From Kitasatospora viridis (GTDB lineage: Bacteria; Actinomycetota; Actinomycetes; Streptomycetales; Streptomycetaceae), in assembly GCF_007829815.1 (NCBI RefSeq), contig NZ_VIWT01000001.1, positions 3,743,501 to 3,807,500 on the forward strand: a stretch of 64,000 nucleotides of DNA. Direction: 5' to 3'. Numbering within the stretch: position 1 is the stretch's first letter; each line of letters opens with the position of its first letter. A model generated the notes under the pieces. It worked only from the letters and a program-made list of their open reading frames with translations, searched no databases and was not told the origin of the DNA. Both the position numbers and the translations under genes were made by a program. Below, piece after piece: positions 46,287-56,049 of this stretch.

Positions 46287-47624
46287 GTGAACGAAACCCT
46301 CCAGGACGCGGCCCTGGTCCTGGTCTTCATCCTGCTCGGCGGCCTCTTCAACATCGCCGAGATCTCGCTGATCTCGCTGCGCGAGGGGCAGATCCGCTCG
46401 CTCGCCGAACGCGGCACGAAACGCTCGGCGCGGGCCGCCCACCTGGCCGCCGACCCGAACCGGTTCCTGGCCGCCGTCCAGGTCGGGGTCACCTGCATGG
46501 GCTTCCTGTCGGCCGCCTTCGGCGCCGACACGCTGGCCGGCAAGCTCTCCCCGGTGTTCGTGCGGATGGGCCTGTCCAAGGGCGTCGCCGACCCGGTGGC
46601 GCTGGTCGGGCTGACCCTGCTGATCTCCTACGTCTCGCTGGTGCTCGGCGAGCTGACGCCCAAGCGGATCGGCCTGCAGCGGGCCGAGTCGATCGCCCTG
46701 CTGGCCGCGCCGGTGGTGGACGTGATGTCGGTGGTGCTGCGGCCGGTGATCTGGCTGCTCGGCCGCTCCACCAACCTGATGGTCCGGCTGCTCGGCGGCG
46801 ACCCCAAGGCCGGCCGGGGCAGCATGAGCTCCGAGGAACTGCGCGGCCTGGTCGCCGCCAACACCGAGCTGGGCAGCGACGAGCGGGCGCTGATCGCCGA
46901 CGTCTTCGCGGCCGGCGAGCGGCAGCTGCGCGAGGTGATGGTGCCGCGCACCGAGGTCACCTTCCTCGACGCCGACCAGCCGCTGCGCGAGGTCCGCGAG
47001 GAGACCAGCACCTCGCCGCACTCCCGCTACCCGGTGGTGGACGGCTCCTACGACTCGGTGGTCGGCTTCGTGCACGTGCGCGACCTCTACCGGGCCCGCG
47101 GCGAGCGGGCGCTGCGGGTGCGCGAGATCGCCCGCCCGGTCAAGCTGCTGCCGGCCACCAAGAAGGTGCTGGAGGCGATGAGCGAGATGCGCCGGGAGGG
47201 CCACCACCTGGCCATCGTGGTGGACGAGTACGGCGGCACCGCCGGCATCGTCACCCTGGAGGACCTGGTCGAGGAGGTGATCGGGGAGATCCGGGACGAG
47301 TACGACGCCCAGGAGACCACCGCGACCCGGCGCCTCGCCGGCGGCGGCGTCGAGGTCAACGGCCTGCTCAACCTGCCGGACTTCGCCGAGGAGACCGGGG
47401 TGGAGCTGCCCGAGGGCCCCTACGAGACGGTGGCCGGCTTCGTGGTCGCCGAGCTGGGCGCGCTGCCCGCGGTCGGCGACGCGGTGCGCACCGCGGACGG
47501 GGTGCTGCTCACCGTGGCGGTGCTGGACGGGCGGCGGATCGACCGGATCCGGGTCAGCGCGCCGCCGACCGCGGGGACGGCGGCAGGGGCGGCGGCGGAA
47601 CCGGATCCCGAAGCGGGGTCCTGA
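46287..47624 (+). CDS. CNNM/CorC-type membrane protein with CBS domains
   Basis: 445 residues from GTG 46287. A DUF21 membrane domain (about 1-190, with GLFNIAEISLISLREGQ and LVLGELTPKRIGLQ) is followed by a CBS pair (about 205-330, VMVPRTEVTFLDAD, DEYGGTAGIVTLEDL) and a C-terminal CorC/HlyC domain. Relatives act in Mg2+ or Co2+ efflux or transport; the older label is hemolysin-related. It stands alone in front of trpS, about 30 bases between genes, so it may form one transcript with trpS and the 2H phosphoesterase. Confidence 0.92.
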   Translation: MNETLQDAALVLVFILLGGLFNIAEISLISLREGQIRSLAERGTKRSARAAHLAADPNRFLAAVQVGVTCMGFLSAAFGADTLAGKLSPVFVRMGLSKGVADPVALVGLTLLISYVSLVLGELTPKRIGLQRAESIALLAAPVVDVMSVVLRPVIWLLGRSTNLMVRLLGGDPKAGRGSMSSEELRGLVAANTELGSDERALIADVFAAGERQLREVMVPRTEVTFLDADQPLREVREETSTSPHSRYPVVDGSYDSVVGFVHVRDLYRARGERALRVREIARPVKLLPATKKVLEAMSEMRREGHHLAIVVDEYGGTAGIVTLEDLVEEVIGEIRDEYDAQETTATRRLAGGGVEVNGLLNLPDFAEETGVELPEGPYETVAGFVVAELGALPAVGDAVRTADGVLLTVAVLDGRRIDRIRVSAPPTAGTAAGAAAEPDPEAGS

Positions 47625-48694
<1,070 letters not shown>

Positions 48695-48695
<1 letters not shown>

Positions 48696-49267
48696 TGGCC
48701 CTGCCGCTCGCGCCGGGGGACGGCGACGGCCGACCGGACGTCGCCGGCTCCGTGCTGACCATCGGGGTCGCGGTCACCGTTCCCGAGCCGTACGGCTCGG
48801 TGGTGCAGGACACCCGGGCCGGCCACGGCGATCCGCTGGCGCGAGCGATACCCACCCACGTCACCCTGCTGCCGCCGACCGAGGTGGCGGCCGAGGCGCT
48901 GCCGCGGGTGCGCGCCCACCTGGCGGCGGTGGCGGCCGCCCGGCGTCCGTTCCGGATGCTCCTGCACGGCAGCGGCAGCTTCCGCCCGGTCTCCCCGGTG
49001 GTCTTCATCCGGGTCGAGGAGGGCGCCCAGGAGTGCCGCGAGCTGGAGGCCGAGGTCCGGTCGGGACCGTTGGCCCGGGAGCTGGCCTTCCCCTATCATC
49101 CGCACGTGACGGTGGCCCACGGCCTGACCGACGAGGTGCTGGACCGGGCCCAGGCGGACGCCCGGTCGTTCCACGCCGCCTTCCCGGTCGTCGGCTTCAC
49201 GCTCTCCCGGTTCGGCGACGATCAGGTCTGGCGCCCCGCGCAGGGCTACCGCTTCACCGGGCACTGA
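48695..49267 (+). CDS. 2H phosphoesterase (2'-5' RNA ligase-like)
   Basis: 190 residues; ATG 48695 shares a base with the trpS stop. Two HxT motifs mark the 2H superfamily: His55-Val-Thr57 (THVTLLPP) and His137-Val-Thr139 (HPHVTVAHG). Such enzymes open 2',3'-cyclic phosphates or join 2'-5' RNA ends; they are soluble and cytoplasmic. Coupling with trpS hints at a tRNA or RNA-related role, but this is only positional. Confidence 0.9.
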
Positions 49268-49434
49268 ATACTTGCGCGAATTCTTGAACGAGAATTCCCA
49301 GGATTCTCCCAGCTTTCCCAACACTATAAACTTTCATTACTTTCTTATTCACTTCAGCGAGTGCAGAACGTTATACTCGTGGCCCATGGGCTGCGGGGGG
49401 CCTGAGGCCAGAATGCACACCGTCTGGAGAGATG
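49268..49434. other. AT-rich intergenic region before the Stealth gene
   Basis: This 167-base stretch, especially 49268-49380, is far richer in A and T than anything else in the window. It contains a 7-bp hairpin GAATTCT/AGAATTC (49278-49297), a possible end for the trpS transcript, and a promoter-like pair downstream. Confidence 0.7.
49348..49377 (+). promoter_or_regulatory. Candidate promoter of the Stealth gene
   Basis: TTCACT (49348-49353) and TATACT (49372-49377) are separated by 18 bases, a fair -35/-10 pair for a housekeeping sigma factor. It lies 57 bases before the chosen start. Confidence 0.55.
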
Positions 49435-51315
49435 ATGCGCTGTCCCCGAACGGTCCGGCGGCTCTTGCGCGCCGTGGCCCATCGGGCCGGGTTGCTGCCG
49501 GCGCCCGCCGCACCGGCGCAGCGGGCGGCCGAGCCGCCCGCCCTGCTCCCCGAGCCGGAGCCCGTGCCGCCCACCCCCGAGGAGCTGCGCGCGGCTCGTG
49601 AGCAGTGGCTGCTGGACCGCCACCCCGCGCTGGTCCGCGGCCCCTACGGCCGGGTCGCCGAGGTGCGGGACGACCTGCTCTCCGGCGAGGCCTTCCTGCG
49701 CAGCTTCACCGAGGCGGCCGAGGTGCTGGCCGCCGCCGGGGTGCGGTTCGCGCCGCTGCACGGGATGCGGCGGCGCCAGTGGGTGGCGATCGCGCCCGGG
49801 CAGCGGGAGGCGGTGCTGGCGGCCTGCGCCGAGGCCTTCGAGGGCCTGCCGGTCTACGCCGACCTGCTCGGTCACGACGTCACCCTGCAGACCGTGCTGG
49901 CGGAGGAACTGCCCGGCGCGGTGGCCTGGTTGGAGGCGTCCGGGGAGCCCGGCGCGGAGCCGGCGCGGGTCAAGGGCGTGCGGCTGTACCGCCCGGTGGT
50001 GACCTCCGGGCGGACCCTGGCCTACGGCGCCGGGCACGGCTGCGACCTGGACTTCTGGGACGCGGCGGAGGGCGACGACGGCGCGGTCGCGGCGATCCAC
50101 GAGCCGCCGTTCGGCTGGTGGGTGCCCTCGCTGGAGGCCGACGCCTCGGTGCTGGTCGGCGGCCGCGAGTACCCGGCGCCGACCGCCTTCGCGCAGCCCC
50201 TGCTCGGTGATGTCACCTTTCCGATCGACGCGGTCGTCACCTGGGTGGATGACACCGATCCGGTCTGGCGGGAGCGGCGGGCCGAGACCCTGGCCGCGCT
50301 GACCGAGCGCCCGGTCACCGGGGACGGCGCCGAGCGCTTCCGCAACCGCGACGAACTGCGGTACTGCCTGCGGGCGATCGCCATGTACGCCCCGTGGATC
50401 CGGCACGTCTTCCTGCTCACCGACGGCCAGTGCCCGGACTGGTTGGCGGTGGACCACCCGGACGTCACGGTGGTGACGCATGGTCAGATCTTCGCCGACC
50501 CAGGGGCTTTGCCGGTCTTCAACTCGCACGCGATCGAAACCCAGCTGCATCGAATTCCGGGCCTCTCCGAGCATTTTCTGTATTTTAATGATGATGTTTT
50601 CATCGGCCGATCGGTCCGCCCCGAACAGTTCTTCCAAGGCAATGGCGTGCCCCTGCTGAACCTGGACTCCCGGGTGATTCCCCCGGGCGGGGTCACGGCC
50701 GACGACGACGAATACGTCGCACCGCAGAAGAACACCCGGGCCCTGGTCCGCCGGGAGCACGGCCGGGACACCGCCCAGGCGCTCAGCCACGCCCCGCACC
50801 CGCTCACCCGCTCGCTGCTCGCCGAGAGCGCCGAGCTGTTCGCCGCCGACCTGGCCGCCACCGCGCACTCCCGGTTCCGCTCCCGGGACGACATCGCCCC
50901 GATCACCCTGGCGGTCGGCCACGGCTACCTGACCGGCAAGGTCGCCTGGGGCCGGCTCGGCCACCGCTACCTGGACGTGGACCGGTTCGCCGCGCTGGAG
51001 CAGCTGCCCGCGCTGCTCCGCGACCGGGACGCGGACAGCTTCTGCCTGAACGACGGCGAACTCGACCGGGTGCCCAGGGCCGAGCAGGACCGGCAGGTCA
51101 CCGTCTTCCTGCAGGACTACTTCCCGGTGGCCGGCCCGCTGGAGCGCAGCCTGCCCGCACCCGCCTCCCGGGAGCCGGTCCACGAGCCCGCCGAGCGGGA
51201 CGGGGCACCCGCGGCCCACGGGGAGGACGGCGCCGAGGAGGACGATCCCGAGCCCGGCGGCACGCTGCCGGCGCCCGGCCGCCCGGCCGACCGCCACTCG
51301 GTGGCGGCGGGCTGA
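49435..51315 (+). CDS. Stealth-family hexose-1-phosphate transferase (wall/capsule polymer)
   Basis: I choose ATG 49435, five bases after GGAG (626 residues); ATG 49432 is adjacent. An N-terminal region of about 260 residues precedes the Stealth conserved regions: CR1 PIDAVVTWVDDTDPVW (about 263), CR2 RFRNRDELRYCLRAIAMYAP through the Asp-rich FLYFNDDVFIG (about 303-390), and a later FCLNDGE near 535. Stealth proteins add sugar phosphates to build phosphopolysaccharides such as capsules or teichoic-type polymers. The tail from about 575 is Pro/Glu-rich and disordered. Codons around 50500-50720 are unusually AT-ended (TTT, TAT, AAT, GAT, GTT). Its convergent neighbour is a TagF-like polymerase. 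Confidence 0.9.
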   Translation: MRCPRTVRRLLRAVAHRAGLLPAPAAPAQRAAEPPALLPEPEPVPPTPEELRAAREQWLLDRHPALVRGPYGRVAEVRDDLLSGEAFLRSFTEAAEVLAAAGVRFAPLHGMRRRQWVAIAPGQREAVLAACAEAFEGLPVYADLLGHDVTLQTVLAEELPGAVAWLEASGEPGAEPARVKGVRLYRPVVTSGRTLAYGAGHGCDLDFWDAAEGDDGAVAAIHEPPFGWWVPSLEADASVLVGGREYPAPTAFAQPLLGDVTFPIDAVVTWVDDTDPVWRERRAETLAALTERPVTGDGAERFRNRDELRYCLRAIAMYAPWIRHVFLLTDGQCPDWLAVDHPDVTVVTHGQIFADPGALPVFNSHAIETQLHRIPGLSEHFLYFNDDVFIGRSVRPEQFFQGNGVPLLNLDSRVIPPGGVTADDDEYVAPQKNTRALVRREHGRDTAQALSHAPHPLTRSLLAESAELFAADLAATAHSRFRSRDDIAPITLAVGHGYLTGKVAWGRLGHRYLDVDRFAALEQLPALLRDRDADSFCLNDGELDRVPRAEQDRQVTVFLQDYFPVAGPLERSLPAPASREPVHEPAERDGAPAAHGEDGAEEDDPEPGGTLPAPGRPADRHSVAAG

Positions 51316-51327
51316 CGCACCGTCGGA

Positions 51328-51372
51328 GCACGCGAGAGGGCCCCCGCCACCGGCGGGGGCCCTCTCGCGTGC
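51328..51372. terminator. Bidirectional terminator between Stealth and TagF-like genes
   Basis: A 21-bp perfect stem (51328-51348 with 51352-51372) with an ACC loop between convergent genes. Confidence 0.92.
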
Positions 51373-51388
51373 CGTCAGTCAGCGCCCG

Positions 51389-54300
51389 TCAGCGCAGCAG
51401 GTCGTCGACCACCCGGGCGGCGGCCAGGCCGTCGTCCAGGTCGGCGTAGCGGGCCCGGAAGGTCTGGTACGCCTCACGGTGCTCGGCGGCCACCTCGTCC
51501 ACCCGGCCCAGCGCCTCGACCAGCTCGGCCGAGGTGCGCAGCAGCGGGCCGGGCGCGTCCGCCTCGAAGTCGAAGGTGAACCCGCACAGGTTGTCGCGGT
51601 AGTGCTCCAGGTCGTAGGCGAAGAAGAGCACCGGGCGACCGGTGTTGACGAAGTCGAAGACCGAGGCCGAGTAGTCCGTCACCAGCACGTCGGCGACCAG
51701 CAGCAGGTCCGCCATGTCGGGGTAGCGGGCCACGTCCCGGACGTAGCCGTCGCCCGCGCCCGGGATCGGGCCGTAGCAGTTGCTGTGCGGGCGGACCAGC
51801 AGCACCTGGTCGTCGCCGAGTGCGGCCTCGGCCGCCGCCACGTCGATCCGCAGGTCGATCTGGTAGCCGCCCTGCGGGCGCTTGCGGTCCTCCCGGTAGG
51901 TCGGCGCGTACAGCACCACCTTCTTGCCCTCCGGCAGGCCGAGGCGGCGGCGCACCTCGGCGGCCCGCTTCTCCCGGTCGGCGGAGAACAGGATGTCGTT
52001 GTGCGGGTAGCCGGACTCCACCAGGTCGCCCTCGAAGCGGAAGGCGTTGCGCAGCACCGGGGAGGCGAAGCTGCTGCCGGACAGCAGCTTGCCCCACTGC
52101 GGGACCTCGCGGTCCAGGTGCTTGAGGTAGTTGCTGTCGATGAACCAGATCTTCTCGAAGTCGTGCCCGATCCGCTTGAGCGGCGTGCCGACCCAGGTCT
52201 GCAGCACCGTCTGGCCCGGCCGGGAGGTGAAGAAGTCCGGCAGCTGGGCGCTGGTGACCAGGTACTTCGCGGTGGCCAGCGCCTCGAACCACTCCGGGCT
52301 CCACTGGCGCAGCGCGCGGGCGCTCTCCGGCAGCTCGCTCTGGCCGTCGTCCACCGTCCACAGGTGCTCCAGCGGCAGCCCGCGGCGGGCCAGTTCCTCG
52401 TGGATGGCGCGCGGCGAGCCCGCGTAGGCGCCGCCGTTGGTCATGTAGAGCACCGCGTCGCGCACCGGCTTCTGCTGGGCGGCCGGGTAGGCCTCGCGGC
52501 GCTGCTGGCGCTGGCGGTAGCCGCTGCGCTCGTGCGGGCCGAGGTCGGCGTGCGCCTCCAGCGACAGGGTGTCGAAGAGGCGGCGCTCCAGCGCCACGTC
52601 CTTGCCGCGGGCGCGGACCCGCAGCGGCAGCCGGGTGTGCGCCTCGACCGCGACCCGGGCCATCGGCCAGGCGAACTCCGGGTCGCCGCCGATCGGCCGG
52701 AAGAAGACCTGCCAGGTGCCCTTGTGCAGCGGCACCCGGCCGGTGGAGGCGCCCAGCGGCACGGCCGGCAGGACCACCTCGAAGCGGCCGTCCCGGACGG
52801 TCAGCGGGGCGCGGTACTCCTCCTCGCGCCAGTGGTGGCGCAGCAGCAGCTCGTAGGCGTGCTCACCGGGCAGCGGGAACCGGCCGGTCAGCGTGAAGCC
52901 CTCCTCGTCGGCCCCGGTCAGCTGCTCGATCACCGGCTGCGCCAGCTGGTCCTCGAACTGCAGGTGGCCGGTCTGGTCGGCGGAGGTGACCAGGCAGCGG
53001 GCGGTGCCGGGGGCCTGGCGGGTGTCGTGCGGCAGCTCCAGGTGGGTCAGCTCCACCCGGTCGTCCACGATCACCCGCAGCTTGCTGCCGTCGGCCAGCC
53101 GCAGCCGGACCTGCCAGTGGTCGCTGGTGCGGGTGTCGGCGGCCGGGTCCAGGGCCAGCCAGTGCTCGCGCATCGCGGCCAGCGCGGAGACCGGGAAGCG
53201 CACGGTGAACGGGACCGGTCGGCCGGTCGGGGTGCCGAACTCCACCGGGAAGTCGGTGGTGTTGCCGGACTCGACGTGCTTGAGTTCCAGCCGCATGCCG
53301 GCCGGGTCGGCGCCGCCGCGCACGCTGCCGGTCAGCTCGATGTCGCCGTCCCGCTCGCCGACCGTGTCGACCGAGGCCCGCAGCTTCTCCACCGAGAGCA
53401 GCAGGAAGTTGTCCTTCAGCCGCGGCACCACCCGGGTGGTGGCGTCCACCCAGTGGGCGGGGAGGCTCTCCGCGGTGTCGGCCCAGCCGCCGGTGACCCG
53501 GCCCTTGTAGACGCCCGCCTTGCCGGCGCCGGCCACCAGCACCCGCCAGGTGCCCTCCTGCCACTGGCCGCGCTTCTTCAGCCGGGCCGGGTCGATCAGG
53601 GTGCTGAAACCGGACCAGTCGCAGCTGTACAGGTCGTGCGGGGAGGAGGCGGTGGCCTCGGGGGAGTAGGTGGTGCGCGCCGAGAAGGTGACGAACCGCT
53701 TCCCCTTGGCCTCGCGCAGCACGATCATCTTCATCAGGTCGTGCTTGTGCTCGGCGCCCAGGTGCTCCGGGAAGGCGTGGCCGTTCAGCCGCAGCTTGCC
53801 GTCCACCCAGGCCGAGTCGTAGACCCGGCTGCGCATCACCAGCGCGTTGTCCAGCCGCAGCACGTCGGCGGGCACGCTCTTGCGGCCGCCGCGCAGGAAC
53901 GGGTAGTCGGCGTACGGGCGGAGCAGGCCGCGGGCCGGGGCGGCGCCGTTGCTCTCCGACTCGAAGCGCATCTGCTCGACCAGCTCGTCGATCCGGCCCT
54001 GCAGGGTCAGGTGGTACTTCAGCCGCAGCGGGGCGCGCAGCTTGCGCACCTGCTCGGGGCCGATCGCCCGCAGGAGCCGGCCGACGCACTTCACGTAGGC
54101 GTCCCGGTAGTCCTGCTCGCCGTCGACCACCGACCAGAAGAACATCGGGATCTCCTCGACGAGGTTGTTCTCGTCGTAGGAGGCCAGGTACTCCTTGTAC
54201 TTCGGCTCGGTCTGCTTGAGCAGCCAGGTGCGGACCAGCTCCATCGAGGTGACCCGGTCGACCAGGCCCTTGGGGTTGGTGCGCATCTGAGTGATCGACA

Positions 54301-54949
54301 TCTCGCCGACCTCGCGCTCGCGCCAGTGGTAGATCGGCTCGGAGAGCACGTCCACGCTCTTGGCGAGGTAGTGGTGCGGCACGCTGACCGGCGCGTCCTC
54401 GTAGAGGATGCCCTCGGGGTAGAGCAGGTCGGCCATGTCCCAGAACGAGCGGCGGTAGACCTTGTTCCACGCGGTGCGGTCGGTGACCAGCGCCGGCAGC
54501 TCGGTGATGTGGGTCTTCAGCCGGGTCTCGCGGAACGGCTTGGCGTGGCCCCCGGACGGGTAGTGGCCAACGGCCCGGAAGCGGAGCACGTTGCCGGTGC
54601 AGAAGTCGGAGCCGGTCTGGTCCAGCGTGCTGATCATCAGCTCGTAGGCGCTGGGCGGCAGGGTGTCGTCGCTGTCCACGAAGGCCACGAACTCGGTGCC
54701 CTCGGTCAGGTGCAGCAGCCCGGTGTTGCGGGCGGCACCGAGGCCGGCGTTCTGCTTGCGGACCAGCCGGAACCGGGGGTCCTGGGCAGCGAAGGCTTCG
54801 GCGATGGCCGCGCTGCCGTCCTTTGAGCCGTCGTCGACCATGACGCATTCCAGGTCGCTCATGGTCTGGGCCGCGATGGACTCCAGGCACTCCTGGAGGT
54901 ATCGCTCGACGTTGTAGATCGGGACTACGACGGAGAGACGGGGGGCCAT
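51389..54949 (-). CDS. GT2 fused to CDP-glycerol:poly(glycerophosphate) glycerophosphotransferase (TagF-like)
   Basis: 1186 residues from ATG 54949 (the SD is weak and upstream starts are possible). The N-terminal GT-A domain has RLSVVVPIYNVERYLQECLE, MVDDGSKDGS, LGAARNTG and FVDSDDTLPP. A long middle region (about 400-800) looks beta-rich. The C-terminal glycerophosphotransferase domain (from about 830) has VLYMTNGGAYAGSP, YAPTYRED, RPHSN with His1055 and VTDYSASVFDF. The motif expected to read WHGTP has Val920 instead: TWVGTPLKRIG. The protein should extend a glycerol-phosphate-type wall polymer at the inner membrane face. It is convergent with the Stealth gene, and both act on phosphate-linked wall polymers. 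Confidence 0.88.
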   Translation of the reverse strand: MAPRLSVVVPIYNVERYLQECLESIAAQTMSDLECVMVDDGSKDGSAAIAEAFAAQDPRFRLVRKQNAGLGAARNTGLLHLTEGTEFVAFVDSDDTLPPSAYELMISTLDQTGSDFCTGNVLRFRAVGHYPSGGHAKPFRETRLKTHITELPALVTDRTAWNKVYRRSFWDMADLLYPEGILYEDAPVSVPHHYLAKSVDVLSEPIYHWREREVGEMSITQMRTNPKGLVDRVTSMELVRTWLLKQTEPKYKEYLASYDENNLVEEIPMFFWSVVDGEQDYRDAYVKCVGRLLRAIGPEQVRKLRAPLRLKYHLTLQGRIDELVEQMRFESESNGAAPARGLLRPYADYPFLRGGRKSVPADVLRLDNALVMRSRVYDSAWVDGKLRLNGHAFPEHLGAEHKHDLMKMIVLREAKGKRFVTFSARTTYSPEATASSPHDLYSCDWSGFSTLIDPARLKKRGQWQEGTWRVLVAGAGKAGVYKGRVTGGWADTAESLPAHWVDATTRVVPRLKDNFLLLSVEKLRASVDTVGERDGDIELTGSVRGGADPAGMRLELKHVESGNTTDFPVEFGTPTGRPVPFTVRFPVSALAAMREHWLALDPAADTRTSDHWQVRLRLADGSKLRVIVDDRVELTHLELPHDTRQAPGTARCLVTSADQTGHLQFEDQLAQPVIEQLTGADEEGFTLTGRFPLPGEHAYELLLRHHWREEEYRAPLTVRDGRFEVVLPAVPLGASTGRVPLHKGTWQVFFRPIGGDPEFAWPMARVAVEAHTRLPLRVRARGKDVALERRLFDTLSLEAHADLGPHERSGYRQRQQRREAYPAAQQKPVRDAVLYMTNGGAYAGSPRAIHEELARRGLPLEHLWTVDDGQSELPESARALRQWSPEWFEALATAKYLVTSAQLPDFFTSRPGQTVLQTWVGTPLKRIGHDFEKIWFIDSNYLKHLDREVPQWGKLLSGSSFASPVLRNAFRFEGDLVESGYPHNDILFSADREKRAAEVRRRLGLPEGKKVVLYAPTYREDRKRPQGGYQIDLRIDVAAAEAALGDDQVLLVRPHSNCYGPIPGAGDGYVRDVARYPDMADLLLVADVLVTDYSASVFDFVNTGRPVLFFAYDLEHYRDNLCGFTFDFEADAPGPLLRTSAELVEALGRVDEVAAEHREAYQTFRARYADLDDGLAAARVVDDLLR

Positions 54950-55027
54950 CAGCTGCGCGGGCCTTTCATCGGCGAACGGAGACGACCTGCCGACCGGGGC
55001 GTGGCCTGGCACAGGCGTACTACCGGA

Positions 55028-55033
55028 ATCCTA
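55028..55033 (-). promoter_or_regulatory. Candidate -10 (TAGGAT) for the TagF-like gene
   Basis: On the minus strand TAGGAT lies 78 bases before the chosen start. A matching -35 is not clear. Confidence 0.35.
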
Positions 55034-55103
55034 TCCTTTGGCACAACGGGTCCCGGGGCCCGCAATGCGCCGCGCCGCCCGATCGGACTGCCAGGCTTGG
55101 CCC

Positions 55104-56042
55104 ATGGGATTCCTCTCCGGGCTGCCGCTGATCGGGCCGGCGGTGGCCGCAGTGCGGCGCAGCCGCCCCTTCCGGGTGTACCTGCACTTCTCGGCGGCCA
55201 AGGGCAACCGGCTGGCCGGCGCTGTCACCTTCTTCGGGTTCCTCGCGCTGTTCCCGCTGTTGACGGTGGCGCTGGCGGTGGCCGTCTCCACGCTCAGCCC
55301 GGGCCAGGTCGACTCGCTCAAGCACCGGATCGCCGACCAGGTGCCGGGGCTGGCCGACGCGCTCGGGCTGGACTCGCTGATCGCCAACGCGGCCACCGTC
55401 GGGCTGATCGGCGGGGTGCTGCTGCTGGCCTCCGGGCTGGGCTGGGTCGACACCATGCGCGGTTCGATCCGGGACGTCTGGCAACTGCCCGAGGGCGACG
55501 GCAACTTCCTGCGGAACAAGCTCGCCGACTGCCTGGTGCTGCTCGGGCTCGGCCTGGTCTCGGTGGTCTCGCTGGGCGCCTCGGCGGTGGCCACCAAGCT
55601 GGCGGGGCGGCTGGCCGACGCGCTCGGGCTGGCCGACCGGGGGCCCGGGCACTGGCTGCTGGCGGCGGCCGGCTTCGTCATCGCGGTCGGCGCCGACCTG
55701 CTGCTCTTCCTCTACCTGCTGGGTCCCTTCCCGGGGATCCGGCACGAGCGGCGCCGCGACCTGCTGCGGGCCGCGCTGATCGGGGCGATCGGGTTCGAGC
55801 TGCTGAAGCTCGGGCTCTCCTCGTACCTGGGCTCGGTGGCCGGCAAGAGCCTGTACGGCGCGTTCGGGGTGCCGGTGGCGCTGCTGCTGTGGATCAACTT
55901 CGTCTGCCGGCTGCTGATGTACTGCGTGTCCTGGACGGCGATGGGCGACCCGGAGGCGGCCCGGGCGCGGGCCCGGGCCGCCGCGGAGGCCGCCTACCGG
56001 GCGGCCGGCGAGCTGGGCACCGGGCCGCGCCAGCCGGCCTGA
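55104..56042 (+). CDS. YihY/virulence-factor BrkB-family membrane protein
   Basis: 312 residues from ATG 55104; the SD is weak. It has about six helices, with family features AVTFFGFLALFPLLTVALAV, GLGWVDTMRGSIRDVW, and SLYGAFGVPVALLLWINFV near the end. It was once called RNase BN, but no nuclease motif is present. Function is uncertain, possibly a lipid or small-molecule transporter. It is convergent with the carboxypeptidase gene, seven bases between stops. Confidence 0.92.
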   Translation: MGFLSGLPLIGPAVAAVRRSRPFRVYLHFSAAKGNRLAGAVTFFGFLALFPLLTVALAVAVSTLSPGQVDSLKHRIADQVPGLADALGLDSLIANAATVGLIGGVLLLASGLGWVDTMRGSIRDVWQLPEGDGNFLRNKLADCLVLLGLGLVSVVSLGASAVATKLAGRLADALGLADRGPGHWLLAAAGFVIAVGADLLLFLYLLGPFPGIRHERRRDLLRAALIGAIGFELLKLGLSSYLGSVAGKSLYGAFGVPVALLLWINFVCRLLMYCVSWTAMGDPEAARARARAAAEAAYRAAGELGTGPRQPA

Positions 56043-56049
56043 CGGCGGA

